A model generated the notes under the pieces. That model ran no database searches. It worked only from the letters and a program-made list of their open reading frames with translations, and was not told the DNA's origin. Below, piece after piece: positions 24,835 to 35,380 of a stretch of 64,000 nucleotides of DNA. The stretch is from Kutzneria viridogrisea (GTDB lineage Bacteria > Actinomycetota > Actinomycetes > Mycobacteriales > Pseudonocardiaceae). Location: the NCBI GenBank assembly GCA_014138725.1, contig JACJID010000001.1, forward strand, positions 2,166,385-2,230,384, given 5' to 3'. Position 1 is the first letter of the stretch. Each line of letters begins with the position of its first letter. Position numbers and translations under genes: made by a program.

Positions 24835-25133
24835 AGCGCCCCCGCGGTGCACAGATCGGACGTGGCGACCAGGACCCGCCGGTCACCGCCGAACGGATCG
24901 CGGCCGTGGGTGGCCAGGAAGTTGTCAACGATCAGCATATCTGCACGCTGCCAGGGGAAACGCAGTCGCGCCTCGTTGTACACCTGCTTGATCAGGGTGA
25001 TCACCTCATCCTCGATGGGCTCGCCATCGCCGTATACGACATTGCGGGGCAACCCGTCGACCCCATACTCGGCGGCCATGACTTCTACCACCTCGGCGGG
25101 CAGTGTGCTGGGGTGGAAAAGGTGCGCTAGGCG
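24828..25133 (-). pseudogene. SyrP/TauD-type oxygenase remnant (C-terminal)
   Basis: The frame encodes only the end of a SyrP-like Fe(II)/2-oxoglutarate oxygenase: AHLFHPSTLPAEV, DGLPRNVVYGDGEPI, FPWQRADMLIVDNFLATHGR, with the last His iron ligand (ATHGR) and the 2-oxoglutarate-binding Arg. The N-terminal two thirds, including the HxD motif, are absent. Intact relatives hydroxylate amino acids on nonribosomal peptide carriers. Broken, probably by the rearrangement that left the Tn3 remnant nearby. Confidence 0.75.
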
Positions 25134-27122
<1,989 letters not shown>

Positions 27123-27128
27123 GCGTGC

Positions 27129-27164
27129 GGCCGCCTGCCTCGCCCTCGGGCAGGGCAGGCGGCC
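27129..27164. terminator. Bidirectional hairpin between rox and proline iminopeptidase
   Basis: GGCCGCCTGCC (27129-27139) and GGCAGGCGGCC (27154-27164) are exact complements. It sits between two converging genes, so it can end both transcripts. Confidence 0.75.
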
Positions 27165-27184
27165 CACCACCTTGAGCGCAGGGT

Positions 27185-28144
27185 TCAGCGCTTCGCGAAC
27201 CCGTCCAGTGCCGCCAGCACCTGGTCGCGCATCGCGTCGCTGCCGGTGTGCCCGGAGTCGTCGACGATCTCCAGCCGGGCCTGCGGCCAGCGCTTGGCCA
27301 GCTCCCAGGCCGTGCCGACCGGCCCGCTGATGTCCAGGCGGCCGTGGATCAGCACGGCGGGGATCCCGGCGAGCCGGTGCGCCTCGCGGAGCAGCACCCC
27401 GTCCTCGAGCCAGCAGCGGTGCGCGAAGTAGTGCGCGCAGATCCGCACGAACGCGCGCAGTTCGTGTTCGGGCCGGTCGCTGAACGAGTTCTTCTTGCCG
27501 TTGGGCTCCGCCGAGGTCACCGCGTCCTCCCAGGTGGCCCACGCGGTCGTCGCGGCGGCGCGCACCTGCGGGTCGGGGTCCTCCAGCAGCCGCGCGTAGG
27601 CGGCGAGCAGGTCCCCGTCCCGTTCGGCCTCGGGCACGGCGTCGCGGAACCGTTCCCACTGCTCGGGGAAGAAGGCGCCCGCACCCCGGTACAGCCAGTC
27701 CAGTTCGGAGTGCTTGCTGGTGGTCACCGAGCAGATGACCGCCTCCGACACGCGGTCCGGGTGGCGCTGGGCGTAGGCCAGGATCAGCGTGGACCCCCAG
27801 GAACCGCCGTAGAGCAGCCACTTGTCGATGCTCAGGTGCTCGCGCAGCTTCTCCATGTCGGCGAGCAGGTGCTCGGTGGTGTTGTGCCGCATGTCGGTGG
27901 CCGGGTCCCCGGCGTGCGGGGTGCTGCGCCCGCAGCCGCGCTGGTCGAACAGCACGACCCGGTAGCGCTGCGGGTCGAAGGCACGGCGGTGGCCGATGGA
28001 GCAGCCCGAGCCGGGGCCGCCGTGCACCACCAGCGCGGGCTTGCCCTCGGGGTTGCCGCAGACCTCCCAGTAGACGTGGTTGCCTTCGCCGACATCGAGC
28101 ATGCCGTGCTCGTACGGCTCGATCGGCGGGTAGGGGTCGCTCAT
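27185..28144 (-). CDS. pip: Proline iminopeptidase
   Basis: 319 residues, alpha/beta hydrolase of peptidase family S33. Nucleophile Ser115 lies in GGSWGSTL; the oxyanion motif HGGPGSG is at 41-47; Asp in HGRLDISGP and His in DDSGHTGSD complete the triad. FDQRGCGRSTPHA is diagnostic. It removes N-terminal proline from peptides in the cytoplasm. ATG 28144 (MSDPYPPIEPYEHGML) is preferred over a longer start. Divergent from a MarR gene across a palindrome. Confidence 0.93.
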   Translation of the reverse strand: MSDPYPPIEPYEHGMLDVGEGNHVYWEVCGNPEGKPALVVHGGPGSGCSIGHRRAFDPQRYRVVLFDQRGCGRSTPHAGDPATDMRHNTTEHLLADMEKLREHLSIDKWLLYGGSWGSTLILAYAQRHPDRVSEAVICSVTTSKHSELDWLYRGAGAFFPEQWERFRDAVPEAERDGDLLAAYARLLEDPDPQVRAAATTAWATWEDAVTSAEPNGKKNSFSDRPEHELRAFVRICAHYFAHRCWLEDGVLLREAHRLAGIPAVLIHGRLDISGPVGTAWELAKRWPQARLEIVDDSGHTGSDAMRDQVLAALDGFAKR

Positions 28145-28151
28145 GCCCGGA

Positions 28152-28175
28152 GAATACAACAGCGCTGTTATATTC
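28152..28175. promoter_or_regulatory. 24-bp palindrome between pip and MarR starts
   Basis: GAATACAACAGC and GCTGTTATATTC form a palindrome with one mismatch, overlapping a TATATT -10 (28169-28174) six bases from the MarR GTG. AACAGCGCTGTT is a typical MarR-type operator core. Likely represses both divergent genes. Confidence 0.7.
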
Positions 28176-28180
28176 TGCTC

Positions 28181-28642
28181 GTGAATTCCTCAGAGCTGCT
28201 CGGCACCCGCCTGCGCCACCTGCTGGACCTGCTCGACGACGGGGTCGCCGAGGTGTACGCCGAGCTCGGGCTGACCGGGTTCCGCCCGCGCTTCACCCCG
28301 TTCGCGCGGGCGCTCGCGGCCGACGGCCCCGCCTCGATCCGCGCGCTGGCCGAGGCCGTGGGCGTCACGCACTCGGCCGCGAGCCAGACCGTGGCGCAGA
28401 TGGCCAGGCAGGACCTGGTCGCGCTCAGCCCCGGGCAGGACGCCAGGCAGCGCATCGTCCGGCTCACGCCGACCGGCGAGCGGCTGCTGCCGGTGCTGGA
28501 CCGCGAGTGGGCGGCCACCTCGGCGGCGGCACGGGAGTTCGACGCCGAGCTGCCGTACCCGCTGAGCAGGCTCGTCGACGAGGCGCTGGCCGCGCTGCAG
28601 CGGCGATCAATGCGCGAGCGGGTCGTGTCGGAGCTGGGTTAG
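28181..28642 (+). CDS. MarR-family transcriptional regulator
   Basis: 153 residues. Winged helix: LAADGPASIRALAEAVGVTH, SAASQTVAQMARQDLVALSP, DARQRIVRLTPTGERLL with the DxR wing. The GTG at 28181 follows TATATT by six bases, a leaderless layout. It diverges from proline iminopeptidase over a palindrome that probably binds this protein. Virginiamycin B lyase follows 31 bp downstream in the same direction, so it may be in the same transcript. Confidence 0.9.
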   Translation: MNSSELLGTRLRHLLDLLDDGVAEVYAELGLTGFRPRFTPFARALAADGPASIRALAEAVGVTHSAASQTVAQMARQDLVALSPGQDARQRIVRLTPTGERLLPVLDREWAATSAAAREFDAELPYPLSRLVDEALAALQRRSMRERVVSELG

Positions 28643-28673
28643 CATCCGGGTTGCCGATCCCAGGGGGAAACCA

Positions 28674-29555
28674 GTGCCGTTCCAGCAGTTCACCGTGTCC
28701 GACGCCGACAGCGGCCCGTACAGCGTCACCACCGGACCCGACGGGGCCCTGTGGTTCACGCTCGTCCACAGTGGACGGATCGGTCGGCTGACCGTGGACG
28801 GCGAGCTCAGCACGTATCCGGTGGCCGAGGGCTCCGGCCCCACGGTGATCACCACCGGGCCGGACGGTGCCCTGTGGTTCAGCCAGTACCAGGGCCACCG
28901 CATCGGCCGGATCACCGTGCAAGGCGAGGCCACCGAGTTCGAGCTCACCACACCGCAGGCCGGGCCGTTCGGCATCGCGACGGGCCCGGACGGGGCGCTG
29001 TGGTTCACCGAGACCGCCAGCGACCGGATCGGGCGGATCACCGTCGAGGGGCAGGTCACCGAGTACCCGCTGCCGGTGCGCGGCGCGTTCCCCTCGGCCA
29101 TCACCGCCGGGCCGGACCAGGCCCTGTGGTTCACCCTCAACCAGGCCAACGCCATCGGCCGGATCGACACCGAGGGCCAGGTCGTGGTGCACGCGCTGCC
29201 CACCGAGGCCGCGGCTCCGGTGGGCATCTGCGCCGGGGACGACGGTGCGCTGTGGTTCGTGGAGATCGGCGCCGGTCAGATCGGGCGGATGACCGTGGAC
29301 GGCAAGGTCACCGAGTACCCGCTGCCCGACCGCGCCGCACGGCCGCACGCCATCATCGCCGGCGGCACGGGTCACTGCTGGTTCACCGAGTGGGGCGGCA
29401 ACCGGCTGGGCCGGATCAGCGTGGACGGCGAGATCGAGCTGCACGAGCTGCCGGTGGCCAAGTCCGAGCCGCACGGCCTGGCCGTCGGCCCCGACGGGGC
29501 GGTGTGGACCGCGCTGGAGATCGGCGTGCTCGCCCGCTGGCCGGTCGGCCCGTAG
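28674..29555 (+). CDS. vgb: Virginiamycin B lyase (streptogramin B lyase)
   Basis: 293 residues, the Vgb length. Seven-bladed propeller repeats are visible as GPDGALWF, each with a following IGRITV. In the last blades, RPHAIIAGGTGHCWFTEWGG and KSEPHGLAVGPDGAVW carry the His and Glu residues that correspond to the Mg2+/catalytic cluster of Vgb. The enzyme opens the cyclic ester of streptogramin B by elimination. GTG 28674 follows AGGGGGAAACC. Vgb relatives are also found in non-resistant soil bacteria, so the natural substrate may differ. Confidence 0.9.
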   Translation: MPFQQFTVSDADSGPYSVTTGPDGALWFTLVHSGRIGRLTVDGELSTYPVAEGSGPTVITTGPDGALWFSQYQGHRIGRITVQGEATEFELTTPQAGPFGIATGPDGALWFTETASDRIGRITVEGQVTEYPLPVRGAFPSAITAGPDQALWFTLNQANAIGRIDTEGQVVVHALPTEAAAPVGICAGDDGALWFVEIGAGQIGRMTVDGKVTEYPLPDRAARPHAIIAGGTGHCWFTEWGGNRLGRISVDGEIELHELPVAKSEPHGLAVGPDGAVWTALEIGVLARWPVGP

Positions 29556-29593
29556 CGCGGGGGACTTCGAGGCGTGCCCCAGGTTTCCCTGCC

Positions 29594-29625
29594 ATGCGGT
29601 AGGCGCCTTCCTGGAGGCGCCGCAT
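29594..29625. terminator. Hairpin downstream of vgb
   Basis: GGCGCC repeats around TTCCTGGA, with outer ATGCGG/GCAT pairing, form a hairpin between the converging vgb and the small gene at 29625. Confidence 0.5.
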
Positions 29626-29966
29626 CAGCCGGAGAACCTCCTCGCCAGGTCCCGAAGCCTTTCCACCGCCTCGGCCACCTGGTCGCCAGTGATGTTCACG
29701 CCAGGCATCGGGCCTCGGCCCAGGCGCTCGATCTGCCCGGCGAAGCGCAGGTACTCCCGGTGAGCGTGTTCCCGGCAGGCGAGGCAGGTGACGCATTCCG
29801 GACGGGGAGAGGTCATCGCGTAGGGCACTTGGAGTCCGCAGCCGGTGGTGACGACACTCGGTGCGTCGGTCACGCGGCCCAGCATCGACGAGACCAGGTT
29901 GCGGACAGTGGGGCCGGCCTCCAGCACCTTCTGCTCGACGTGGATGTGCGGATCGGTCTCGCTCAT
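29625..29966 (-). CDS. Small Cys-containing hypothetical protein
   Basis: 113 residues, family not recognised. The centre carries three closely spaced Cys (PECVTCLACREHAHREY), which together with nearby His could bind a metal. The C-terminal part is amphipathic helix (GDQVAEAVERLRDLARRF). ATG 29966 follows GCGGAGACAG. No operon partner. Confidence 0.6.
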   Translation of the reverse strand: MSETDPHIHVEQKVLEAGPTVRNLVSSMLGRVTDAPSVVTTGCGLQVPYAMTSPRPECVTCLACREHAHREYLRFAGQIERLGRGPMPGVNITGDQVAEAVERLRDLARRFSG

Positions 29967-30031
29967 CTGTCTCCGCGCCTTCGTCCCAGTCGTTCCGGAA
30001 CCAGGCTATCGCCCACCGGGGCCAGTGCTGG

Positions 30032-30334
30032 TCAGTCCACGTCCACGGTGTGCTCCACCAGCGGCAGCTCGGCGAAGTACTCGCTGACCTCGTTGCGCCA
30101 CCGGGTGAACGCCCCCGACCCGTAGAACCCGTTGTGCAGCGCGTCCAGGCTCTCCCACTCGGCGATGACGTGAAACCGGTCGGGATCGGTCAGGTCCTTG
30201 GTCAGCCGCACCGACTTGCAGCCGGGCACCGCCATGACGTGGTCGAAGCCCCGGCGGCAGGCGGTGACGAACGGCTCGCTCTGCCCTGGACGCACCACGA
30301 TCTCGGCGAAGACGACGACCACACCGCACACCAT
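30032..30334 (-). CDS. Antibiotic biosynthesis monooxygenase (ABM) domain protein
   Basis: 100 residues, one ABM ferredoxin-like domain: VVVFAEIVVRPGQSEPFVTA, PGCKSVRLTKDLTDPDRFHV, IAEWESLDALHNGFYGSGAF. Such dimers include quinol and haem-degrading monooxygenases as well as proteins of unknown role. ATG 30334 is taken since the longer ORF start lies in the hairpin repeat at 30372-30418. Confidence 0.85.
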   Translation of the reverse strand: MVCGVVVVFAEIVVRPGQSEPFVTACRRGFDHVMAVPGCKSVRLTKDLTDPDRFHVIAEWESLDALHNGFYGSGAFTRWRNEVSEYFAELPLVEHTVDVD

Positions 30335-30371
30335 GCCATGCCGTGTGCGGATTGTGTGTGCCAACAACGCC

Positions 30372-30418
30372 GTGAAGGTGGCTTTCACTGCGCTCAGTGC
30401 AGTGAAAACCACCTTCAC
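30372..30418. repeat. Hairpin family copy 5 (GGTGGCTTT subtype)
   Basis: GTGAAGGTGGCTTTCACTGC and its near-complete complement form a long stem with one internal mismatch. It lies between the metallo-hydrolase stop and the ABM gene start, both on the minus strand. Nearly identical to copy 4 ten kb away. Confidence 0.85.
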
Positions 30419-30429
30419 GCCACCTCAGC

Positions 30430-31311
30430 TCACAGGTCCAGCGCGATCGGTCCGCCGGTGGCGGCGAGCATGACGGTGGCGACCTCGACCAGTTCCGCCC
30501 GCTGCCCGCGCAGTTCGGCCTCGGCCACGACCAGGTTGGCGCCGTGCCGCTCGCCCTCGCTCCAGTGCGCCCACCGCCGACCCGCCTCGGCGATGGCCGC
30601 CGACCGGTCGTAGCCGGGGTCGGCGGCGGTGTCGAGCAGCCAGCGCAGGTAGCCGCCCAGCTCGGCGACCTCCTCGGAGTGCGCGGGCAGCACGGGCCCG
30701 TGACCGGGCACGAGCCGGGTGTGCTCGATCGCGGCGATCTGGTCCAGCGCGGCCAGCCAGCCGCTGACCGAACCGGACATGGCCAGCGGGGTGACCCCGG
30801 CGAACACCAGGTCCCCGGCGAACACGGTGCCGTCCTCGGGCACCACGACGATCAGGTCCCCGTCGGTGTGGGCCACGCCCTCCACCGGCAGCAGCTGTAC
30901 CCGCATACCGCCGAGGTCGACCTCCTCCCGCGCGGTGATCGTGTCGGTGATGTGCGGCGGGGTGATGTCGCCCCAGGTGCTGCACTGGAACGCCATCGGG
31001 TAGGTGTGCGGACCGCTGTGCACAGTCGCCGCGGTGTGCGGGGTCGCCCGCACCGCCCCGCCCTGCTCCACGACCAGGCGCGCGCCGTTGGCGTGGTCGC
31101 CGTGCGCGTGGGTCAGCACCGCGAGCACCGGCTTGTCGCCGGCGTCGGCCCGCACCGCGTCGAGCAGCCGCCGGCTGCGGGCCTCGGTGGCGAGCGTGTC
31201 CACCAGCAGGACCCGCTGCTCACCGAGGACCCAGCCCGCGTTGTTCAGGAACCAGCCGCCGGGCTGCTGGAGGTAGGCCCGCGTCCTGGGGCTCAGGATC
31301 TGCACAGTCAC
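30430..31311 (-). CDS. Metallo-beta-lactamase-fold hydrolase
   Basis: 293 residues. The zinc motif THAHGDH gives His68, His70, Asp72 and His73; further ligands are the His in EGVAHTDGD and the Asp in FAGDLVFAG, and the last His is in VPGHGPVLP. The start YLQQPGGWFLNNAGWVLGEQ resembles actinobacterial glyoxalase II-like and lactonase-like members. Substrate unknown. It begins 16 bp after the glycosyltransferase stop, so the two form an operon. Confidence 0.9.
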   Translation of the reverse strand: MTVQILSPRTRAYLQQPGGWFLNNAGWVLGEQRVLLVDTLATEARSRRLLDAVRADAGDKPVLAVLTHAHGDHANGARLVVEQGGAVRATPHTAATVHSGPHTYPMAFQCSTWGDITPPHITDTITAREEVDLGGMRVQLLPVEGVAHTDGDLIVVVPEDGTVFAGDLVFAGVTPLAMSGSVSGWLAALDQIAAIEHTRLVPGHGPVLPAHSEEVAELGGYLRWLLDTAADPGYDRSAAIAEAGRRWAHWSEGERHGANLVVAEAELRGQRAELVEVATVMLAATGGPIALDL

Positions 31312-31327
31312 GGCCCCAGCCTAGTGA

Positions 31328-32506
31328 TCACCGGGACAGGTACTCCTCCAGTGCGTCGGCGCCGAGCGTGGGACCGTCCACGGCGCGCAACCGCGCGGAG
31401 TAGTCCTTGACGGCCGCCCTGATCGCCGGGTCGGCGGCCACCTCGTCCACGGCCTTGCGCAGCTCCTGCGCCGTGACCTCCGTGTGGCCCAGCACCCTGC
31501 CCAGCCCCAGCGCCTGCACCCGGTCGGCGTTGAGCGCCTGCTCGGCCATCTGCGGGACGCAGACCAGCGGCACGCCGTTGTGCAGCGACTCCATGGTGGA
31601 GCCCATGCCCGCGTGGGAGACGAACACCGAGGCGTGTTCCAGCACGGCCAGCTGCGGCACCTGGGCAGCCACCTCGAAGTTGGCGGGCACCGAGTCGAGG
31701 CGGACCTCCTCACCCACGGACATGACCACGTGCCACGCCGAGTCGGCGAAGGCCTCGGTGCAGGTGGCGAAGAACTCCGGCCGGTTGTTGAACGCCGTGC
31801 CGAGCGAGATCAGCAGCACCGGCCGCTCGTCGGCGGGCGGCTGCCAGTCCCGGGAACGGCCCCGCACGCGCACGGAGGGGCCGAGGAACTTGAACGACTC
31901 CGCGAAGGTCTCGCCACGCAGCTGGAAGTCGCGCGGCACGAACACGAGGGTGAGGTCGGTCTGCGGGCCGCCCATCGCGCCGAGCTCCTCCCTGAGGCCC
32001 TGGTCGGCGGAGAACCGGGCCACCTTGTCCCAGAACGCGGCCAGTCGCAGGTGGTCCATGGTGAAGTCCTGGGGCGCCCACAGCTTGCGCAGGTCCACGT
32101 GCTCGTTGGCGGCCATGCTCGGGCAGAGCGTGATGGACCGGACGCCCAGCTTGTCGGCCAGTGCCGCGCCCGCGTAGCCCATCGGGTCGAAGCAGACCAG
32201 GTCCACCGGATCGGCGGCGAAGTGCTCGACCAGTTGCGGGAACGTGGCGGTCACCTGGTCGAAGTACGGCTCCAGCACGTCGACCAGGGAGTCGGTGCTG
32301 TACTGGCCGTCCTGCGTGCTGACCGTGCCGAGGTGCCAGTCCAGGCCAACCACCGCGGCACCGCTGCGCGCGGCCTGCCCGGCGAGGGCCTGGCCGGTGA
32401 CCACGGTGACCCGGTGCCCTCGGGAGATCAGCTCCTCCACCAGCGGCAGGGTCGGGTTCAGGTGGCCGTGCGCGGGCGGTACGACAAACGCGAAGTGCTT
32501 CCCCAT
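31328..32506 (-). CDS. Macrolide-type UDP-glycosyltransferase (GT1, MGT family)
   Basis: 392 residues, as in OleD and Mgt. The N-terminal acceptor domain starts FAFVVPPAHGHLNPTLPLVE; the C-terminal donor domain has LLISLGTAFNNRPEFF and the nucleotide-sugar motif VSHAGMGSTMESLHNGVPLV, PQMAEQALNADRV. These enzymes attach glucose to the 2'-OH of the desosamine of macrolides and inactivate them, or glycosylate other natural products. ATG 32506 follows AGGTGAT. First gene of an operon with the metallo-hydrolase at 30430. Confidence 0.92.
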   Translation of the reverse strand: MGKHFAFVVPPAHGHLNPTLPLVEELISRGHRVTVVTGQALAGQAARSGAAVVGLDWHLGTVSTQDGQYSTDSLVDVLEPYFDQVTATFPQLVEHFAADPVDLVCFDPMGYAGAALADKLGVRSITLCPSMAANEHVDLRKLWAPQDFTMDHLRLAAFWDKVARFSADQGLREELGAMGGPQTDLTLVFVPRDFQLRGETFAESFKFLGPSVRVRGRSRDWQPPADERPVLLISLGTAFNNRPEFFATCTEAFADSAWHVVMSVGEEVRLDSVPANFEVAAQVPQLAVLEHASVFVSHAGMGSTMESLHNGVPLVCVPQMAEQALNADRVQALGLGRVLGHTEVTAQELRKAVDEVAADPAIRAAVKDYSARLRAVDGPTLGADALEEYLSR

Positions 32507-32919
32507 GATCACCTGTCTACCCCGCCCGGCAGTCGGCCGTCGACCGGGTTTCGGGACCGGGGAGCATGCCACGCGGTGACGTTCCATGCACGCATTGCGA
32601 TTTAACTATCAACAGAACTGGTGAGTCGAGCACCGGTAGAACGGTGCAACAGACACGGCCGAACGGCCCAGCGCCGACGCCCGATCTCATCCCGGCGAAT
32701 CCGGCTGGAGCTGCCGTTTTTGCATGATTCACACAAAGTTCGCCCGACTGCTCCGTTCGCAGCAACGACGAACACTCCCCGCGAGCGCCCGATCACAGCG
32801 TCAAGGGATTACCCCATTACGCGAGGGGCCCGCGTCCCGCACTATCGGTTTCGTTCCACGTTGTCCGATTCCACCAGCGGTGGGGGCGGGCCTCCCTGCA
32901 AACGGAACGAGGAGAACCG
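32507..32919. other. Divergent intergenic region, 413 bp
   Basis: Contains the upstream regions of the glycosyltransferase (left) and the M4 protease (right). An AT-rich patch at about 32597-32616 is the likely promoter area. No gene is evident. Confidence 0.5.
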
Positions 32920-34485
32920 ATGAAGCGCGTGACCCTGTGCTGCGTCGCCGCACTGTCCACGGCACTGCTCAGCGGTGTCGGCGTCCAGGCGGTCGGCAGT
33001 CCGGCCAACCCCTTGCTCACTAGGCAGGCGGCGTTGCAGTCAGCCCAGGCACAGGCCGCCACCGTGGCCTCGACCCTCGGTCTGGGCGGCGAGGAGAAGC
33101 TCGTCGTCAAGGACGTGGTGACCGACGCCAACGGCACCCAGCACCTGCGCTACGACCGCACCTACAACGGTCTGCGCGTGATCGGCGGCGACCTGATCGC
33201 CCACGAGAGCGCCTCGGGCAAGATCGAGGGCGTCGACTTCGCCAACCCGGCCAAGCTGACCCTGTCGACCACGCCGAAGATGGCCGCGAACCTCGCCGCC
33301 GACAAGGCGGCCGAGTCCCTGGCGGGCACCTCGGTGAGCAAGTCCGCCCCGCAGCTGGTGGTCTACGCGGTGGACGGCAGCCCGGTCCTGGCCTACGAGA
33401 CGGTGCTGACCGGCGTGAAGGCCGACCAGACCCCGATCGAGCAGCACGTGTTCACCGACGCCGCCACCGGCAAGGTGCTGTACTCCTACGACGGGATCGA
33501 GGAGGCCACCGGCACCGGCAAGACCGAGTACAGCGGCACGGTCTCCCTGGAGACCACCCAGTCCGGGAGCAGCTACCAGCTCAAGGACGGCACCCGAGGC
33601 AACCAGGCCGTCAACGACCTGAAGCACGGGTCGGGCACCGGCACGCTCTACACCGACGCCGACAACGTGTGGGGCGACGGCACACCGGGCAACACGCAGA
33701 CCGCCGCGGCCGACGCCGCCTACGGTGCCGCGCAGACCTGGGACTTCTACAAGAAGACCTTCGGCCGCAACGGCATCAAGAACAACGGTGTCGGCGCGCT
33801 GAGCAAGGTGCACTACGGCAACTCCTACGTCAACGCCTTCTGGAGCGACTCCTGCTTCTGCATGACCTACGGCGACGGCTCGGGCAACAACCACCCGCTG
33901 ACCGCGCTGGACGTGGCCGGCCACGAGATGTCGCACGGCGTCACCTCGGCCACCGCGGGCCTGGTCTACTCCGGTGAGTCCGGCGGCCTCAACGAGGCCA
34001 CCAGCGACATCTTCGGCACGATGGTCGAGTTCTTCGCGAACAACTCCTCCGACGTCGGCGACTACCTGATCGGTGAGAAGATCGACATCCGGGGCAACGG
34101 CACGCCGCTGCGCTACATGGACAAGCCCTCCAAGGACGGCGCGTCCGCCGACAACTGGTCCTCCACCGTGGGCAACAAGGACGTGCACTACTCCTCCGGT
34201 GTGGCCAACCACTTCTTCTACCTGCTCGCCGAGGGCAGCGGGGCCAAGACGATCAACGGCGTGTCCTACAACAGCCCGACCGCCGACGGCTCCACCGTCA
34301 CCGGCATCGGCCGTGACAAGGCCGCCGCGATCTGGTTCCGCGCGCTGACCACGAAGTTCACCTCCACCACCAACTACGCCAAGGCGCGCACCGGCACGCT
34401 CGCCGCCGCGGCCGACCTCTACGGCGCCAACAGCGCCGAGTACGCGGCCGTGAACAAGGCGTGGGCCGGGGTCAACGTCAAGTGA
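32920..34485 (+). CDS. Secreted M4 (thermolysin-family) metallopeptidase precursor
   Basis: 521 residues. A signal peptide (MKRVTLCCVAALSTALLSGV, cleavage near QA-VG) is followed by FTP and PepSY propeptide domains (about 45-180) and the catalytic part from about 205. Zinc ligands: His335 and His339 in GHEMSHG, and Glu359 in GLNEATSD, 24 residues from His335 as in thermolysin. The second active-site His is in DVHYSSGVANHFFY. The enzyme degrades extracellular protein and is released by autoprocessing. GAACGAGGAGAACC gives a strong ribosome site. A clear terminator follows. Confidence 0.95.
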   Translation: MKRVTLCCVAALSTALLSGVGVQAVGSPANPLLTRQAALQSAQAQAATVASTLGLGGEEKLVVKDVVTDANGTQHLRYDRTYNGLRVIGGDLIAHESASGKIEGVDFANPAKLTLSTTPKMAANLAADKAAESLAGTSVSKSAPQLVVYAVDGSPVLAYETVLTGVKADQTPIEQHVFTDAATGKVLYSYDGIEEATGTGKTEYSGTVSLETTQSGSSYQLKDGTRGNQAVNDLKHGSGTGTLYTDADNVWGDGTPGNTQTAAADAAYGAAQTWDFYKKTFGRNGIKNNGVGALSKVHYGNSYVNAFWSDSCFCMTYGDGSGNNHPLTALDVAGHEMSHGVTSATAGLVYSGESGGLNEATSDIFGTMVEFFANNSSDVGDYLIGEKIDIRGNGTPLRYMDKPSKDGASADNWSSTVGNKDVHYSSGVANHFFYLLAEGSGAKTINGVSYNSPTADGSTVTGIGRDKAAAIWFRALTTKFTSTTNYAKARTGTLAAAADLYGANSAEYAAVNKAWAGVNVK

Positions 34486-34506
34486 GCTGACCTCCACACC
34501 GCACCA

Positions 34507-34540
34507 GGTCTGGCCCGTCCGAAATCGGACGGGCCAGACC
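34507..34540 (+). terminator. Perfect terminator hairpin after the M4 protease
   Basis: GGTCTGGCCCGTCCGA (34507-34522) and TCGGACGGGCCAGACC (34525-34540) are exact complements, 16 bp with a tight loop; no T-run follows, as usual in high-GC actinomycetes. Confidence 0.85.
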
Positions 34541-34595
34541 CTTGTTCGCAGGGGTAGCGTCGATGGCGCCGAAGTCCGACGGGAGGGCGTGCGGG

Positions 34596-35330
34596 ATGCT
34601 TGTGGTGGCCCAGATCAGCGACATCCACATCGACGGCGGGGACCGGGCGACCGAGCGCACCGCCCGCGTACTGGACTACCTCACCGGGCTGGACACCCCG
34701 CCCGACGCTGTGCTGCTGACCGGGGACCTGGCCGACCGCGGCCTGCCCGCCGAGTACGAACTGGTGCGCAAGCTGCTGCCCACGGGGTTCCCGGTGCTGC
34801 ACTGCCCCGGCAACCACGACGCGCGTGCTCCGTACCGGCAGGTGCTGCTCGGCCAGTCCGGCGGGGACGCGCCGATCAACCAGGTGCGCAGAGTGGGCGC
34901 GGCGGTCTTCGCGATGTGCGACTCCAGCATCCCCGGCCGCGACGACGGGGCGTTGGAGGCGGAGACCCTGGACTGGCTGGAGGGCGTGCTGATCGGCACC
35001 GACTCCCCGGTGTTCGTGTGCTTCCACCACCCGCCCACCGAGCTGGGCATCCCCTTCCTGGACCGGATCCGGCAGTTCCACACCGAGCGGCTGGCCGAAC
35101 TGGTGCGGGCCCACCCGCACGTGGTGGCGCTGCTGTGCGGGCACGCGCACACCCCGGCCGCGACCACCTTCGCGGGCCGCCCGGTGCTGGTGGCGCCCGG
35201 CGTGGTCTCCACCGTGCTGCTGCCCGGGGAGCGCGGCGGGCACATCGACCTGGTGGCCCCGCCGATGGTCGCCTTCCACGTGCTGCACGAGGACGGTCGC
35301 CTCAGCACGCACTACCGGGTCGCCCCGTAG
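34596..35330 (+). CDS. Class III cyclic-nucleotide phosphodiesterase-like metallophosphoesterase
   Basis: 244 residues. All metal motifs are present in order: SDIHID (Asp8, His10 region), LTGDLADRG, CPGNHDAR, the His in CFHHPPTE and GHAHTPA. This is the CpdA/Rv0805 type that hydrolyses cyclic nucleotides or related phosphodiesters with two metal ions. ATG 34596 after GGGAGGG is chosen over an in-frame start at 34542 inside the terminator. Confidence 0.9.
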   Translation: MLVVAQISDIHIDGGDRATERTARVLDYLTGLDTPPDAVLLTGDLADRGLPAEYELVRKLLPTGFPVLHCPGNHDARAPYRQVLLGQSGGDAPINQVRRVGAAVFAMCDSSIPGRDDGALEAETLDWLEGVLIGTDSPVFVCFHHPPTELGIPFLDRIRQFHTERLAELVRAHPHVVALLCGHAHTPAATTFAGRPVLVAPGVVSTVLLPGERGGHIDLVAPPMVAFHVLHEDGRLSTHYRVAP

Positions 35331-35380
35331 AAATCTGGTAATGCACGCATCCGCATTTGGGCCGGGTCGTTGAGCAGCAC

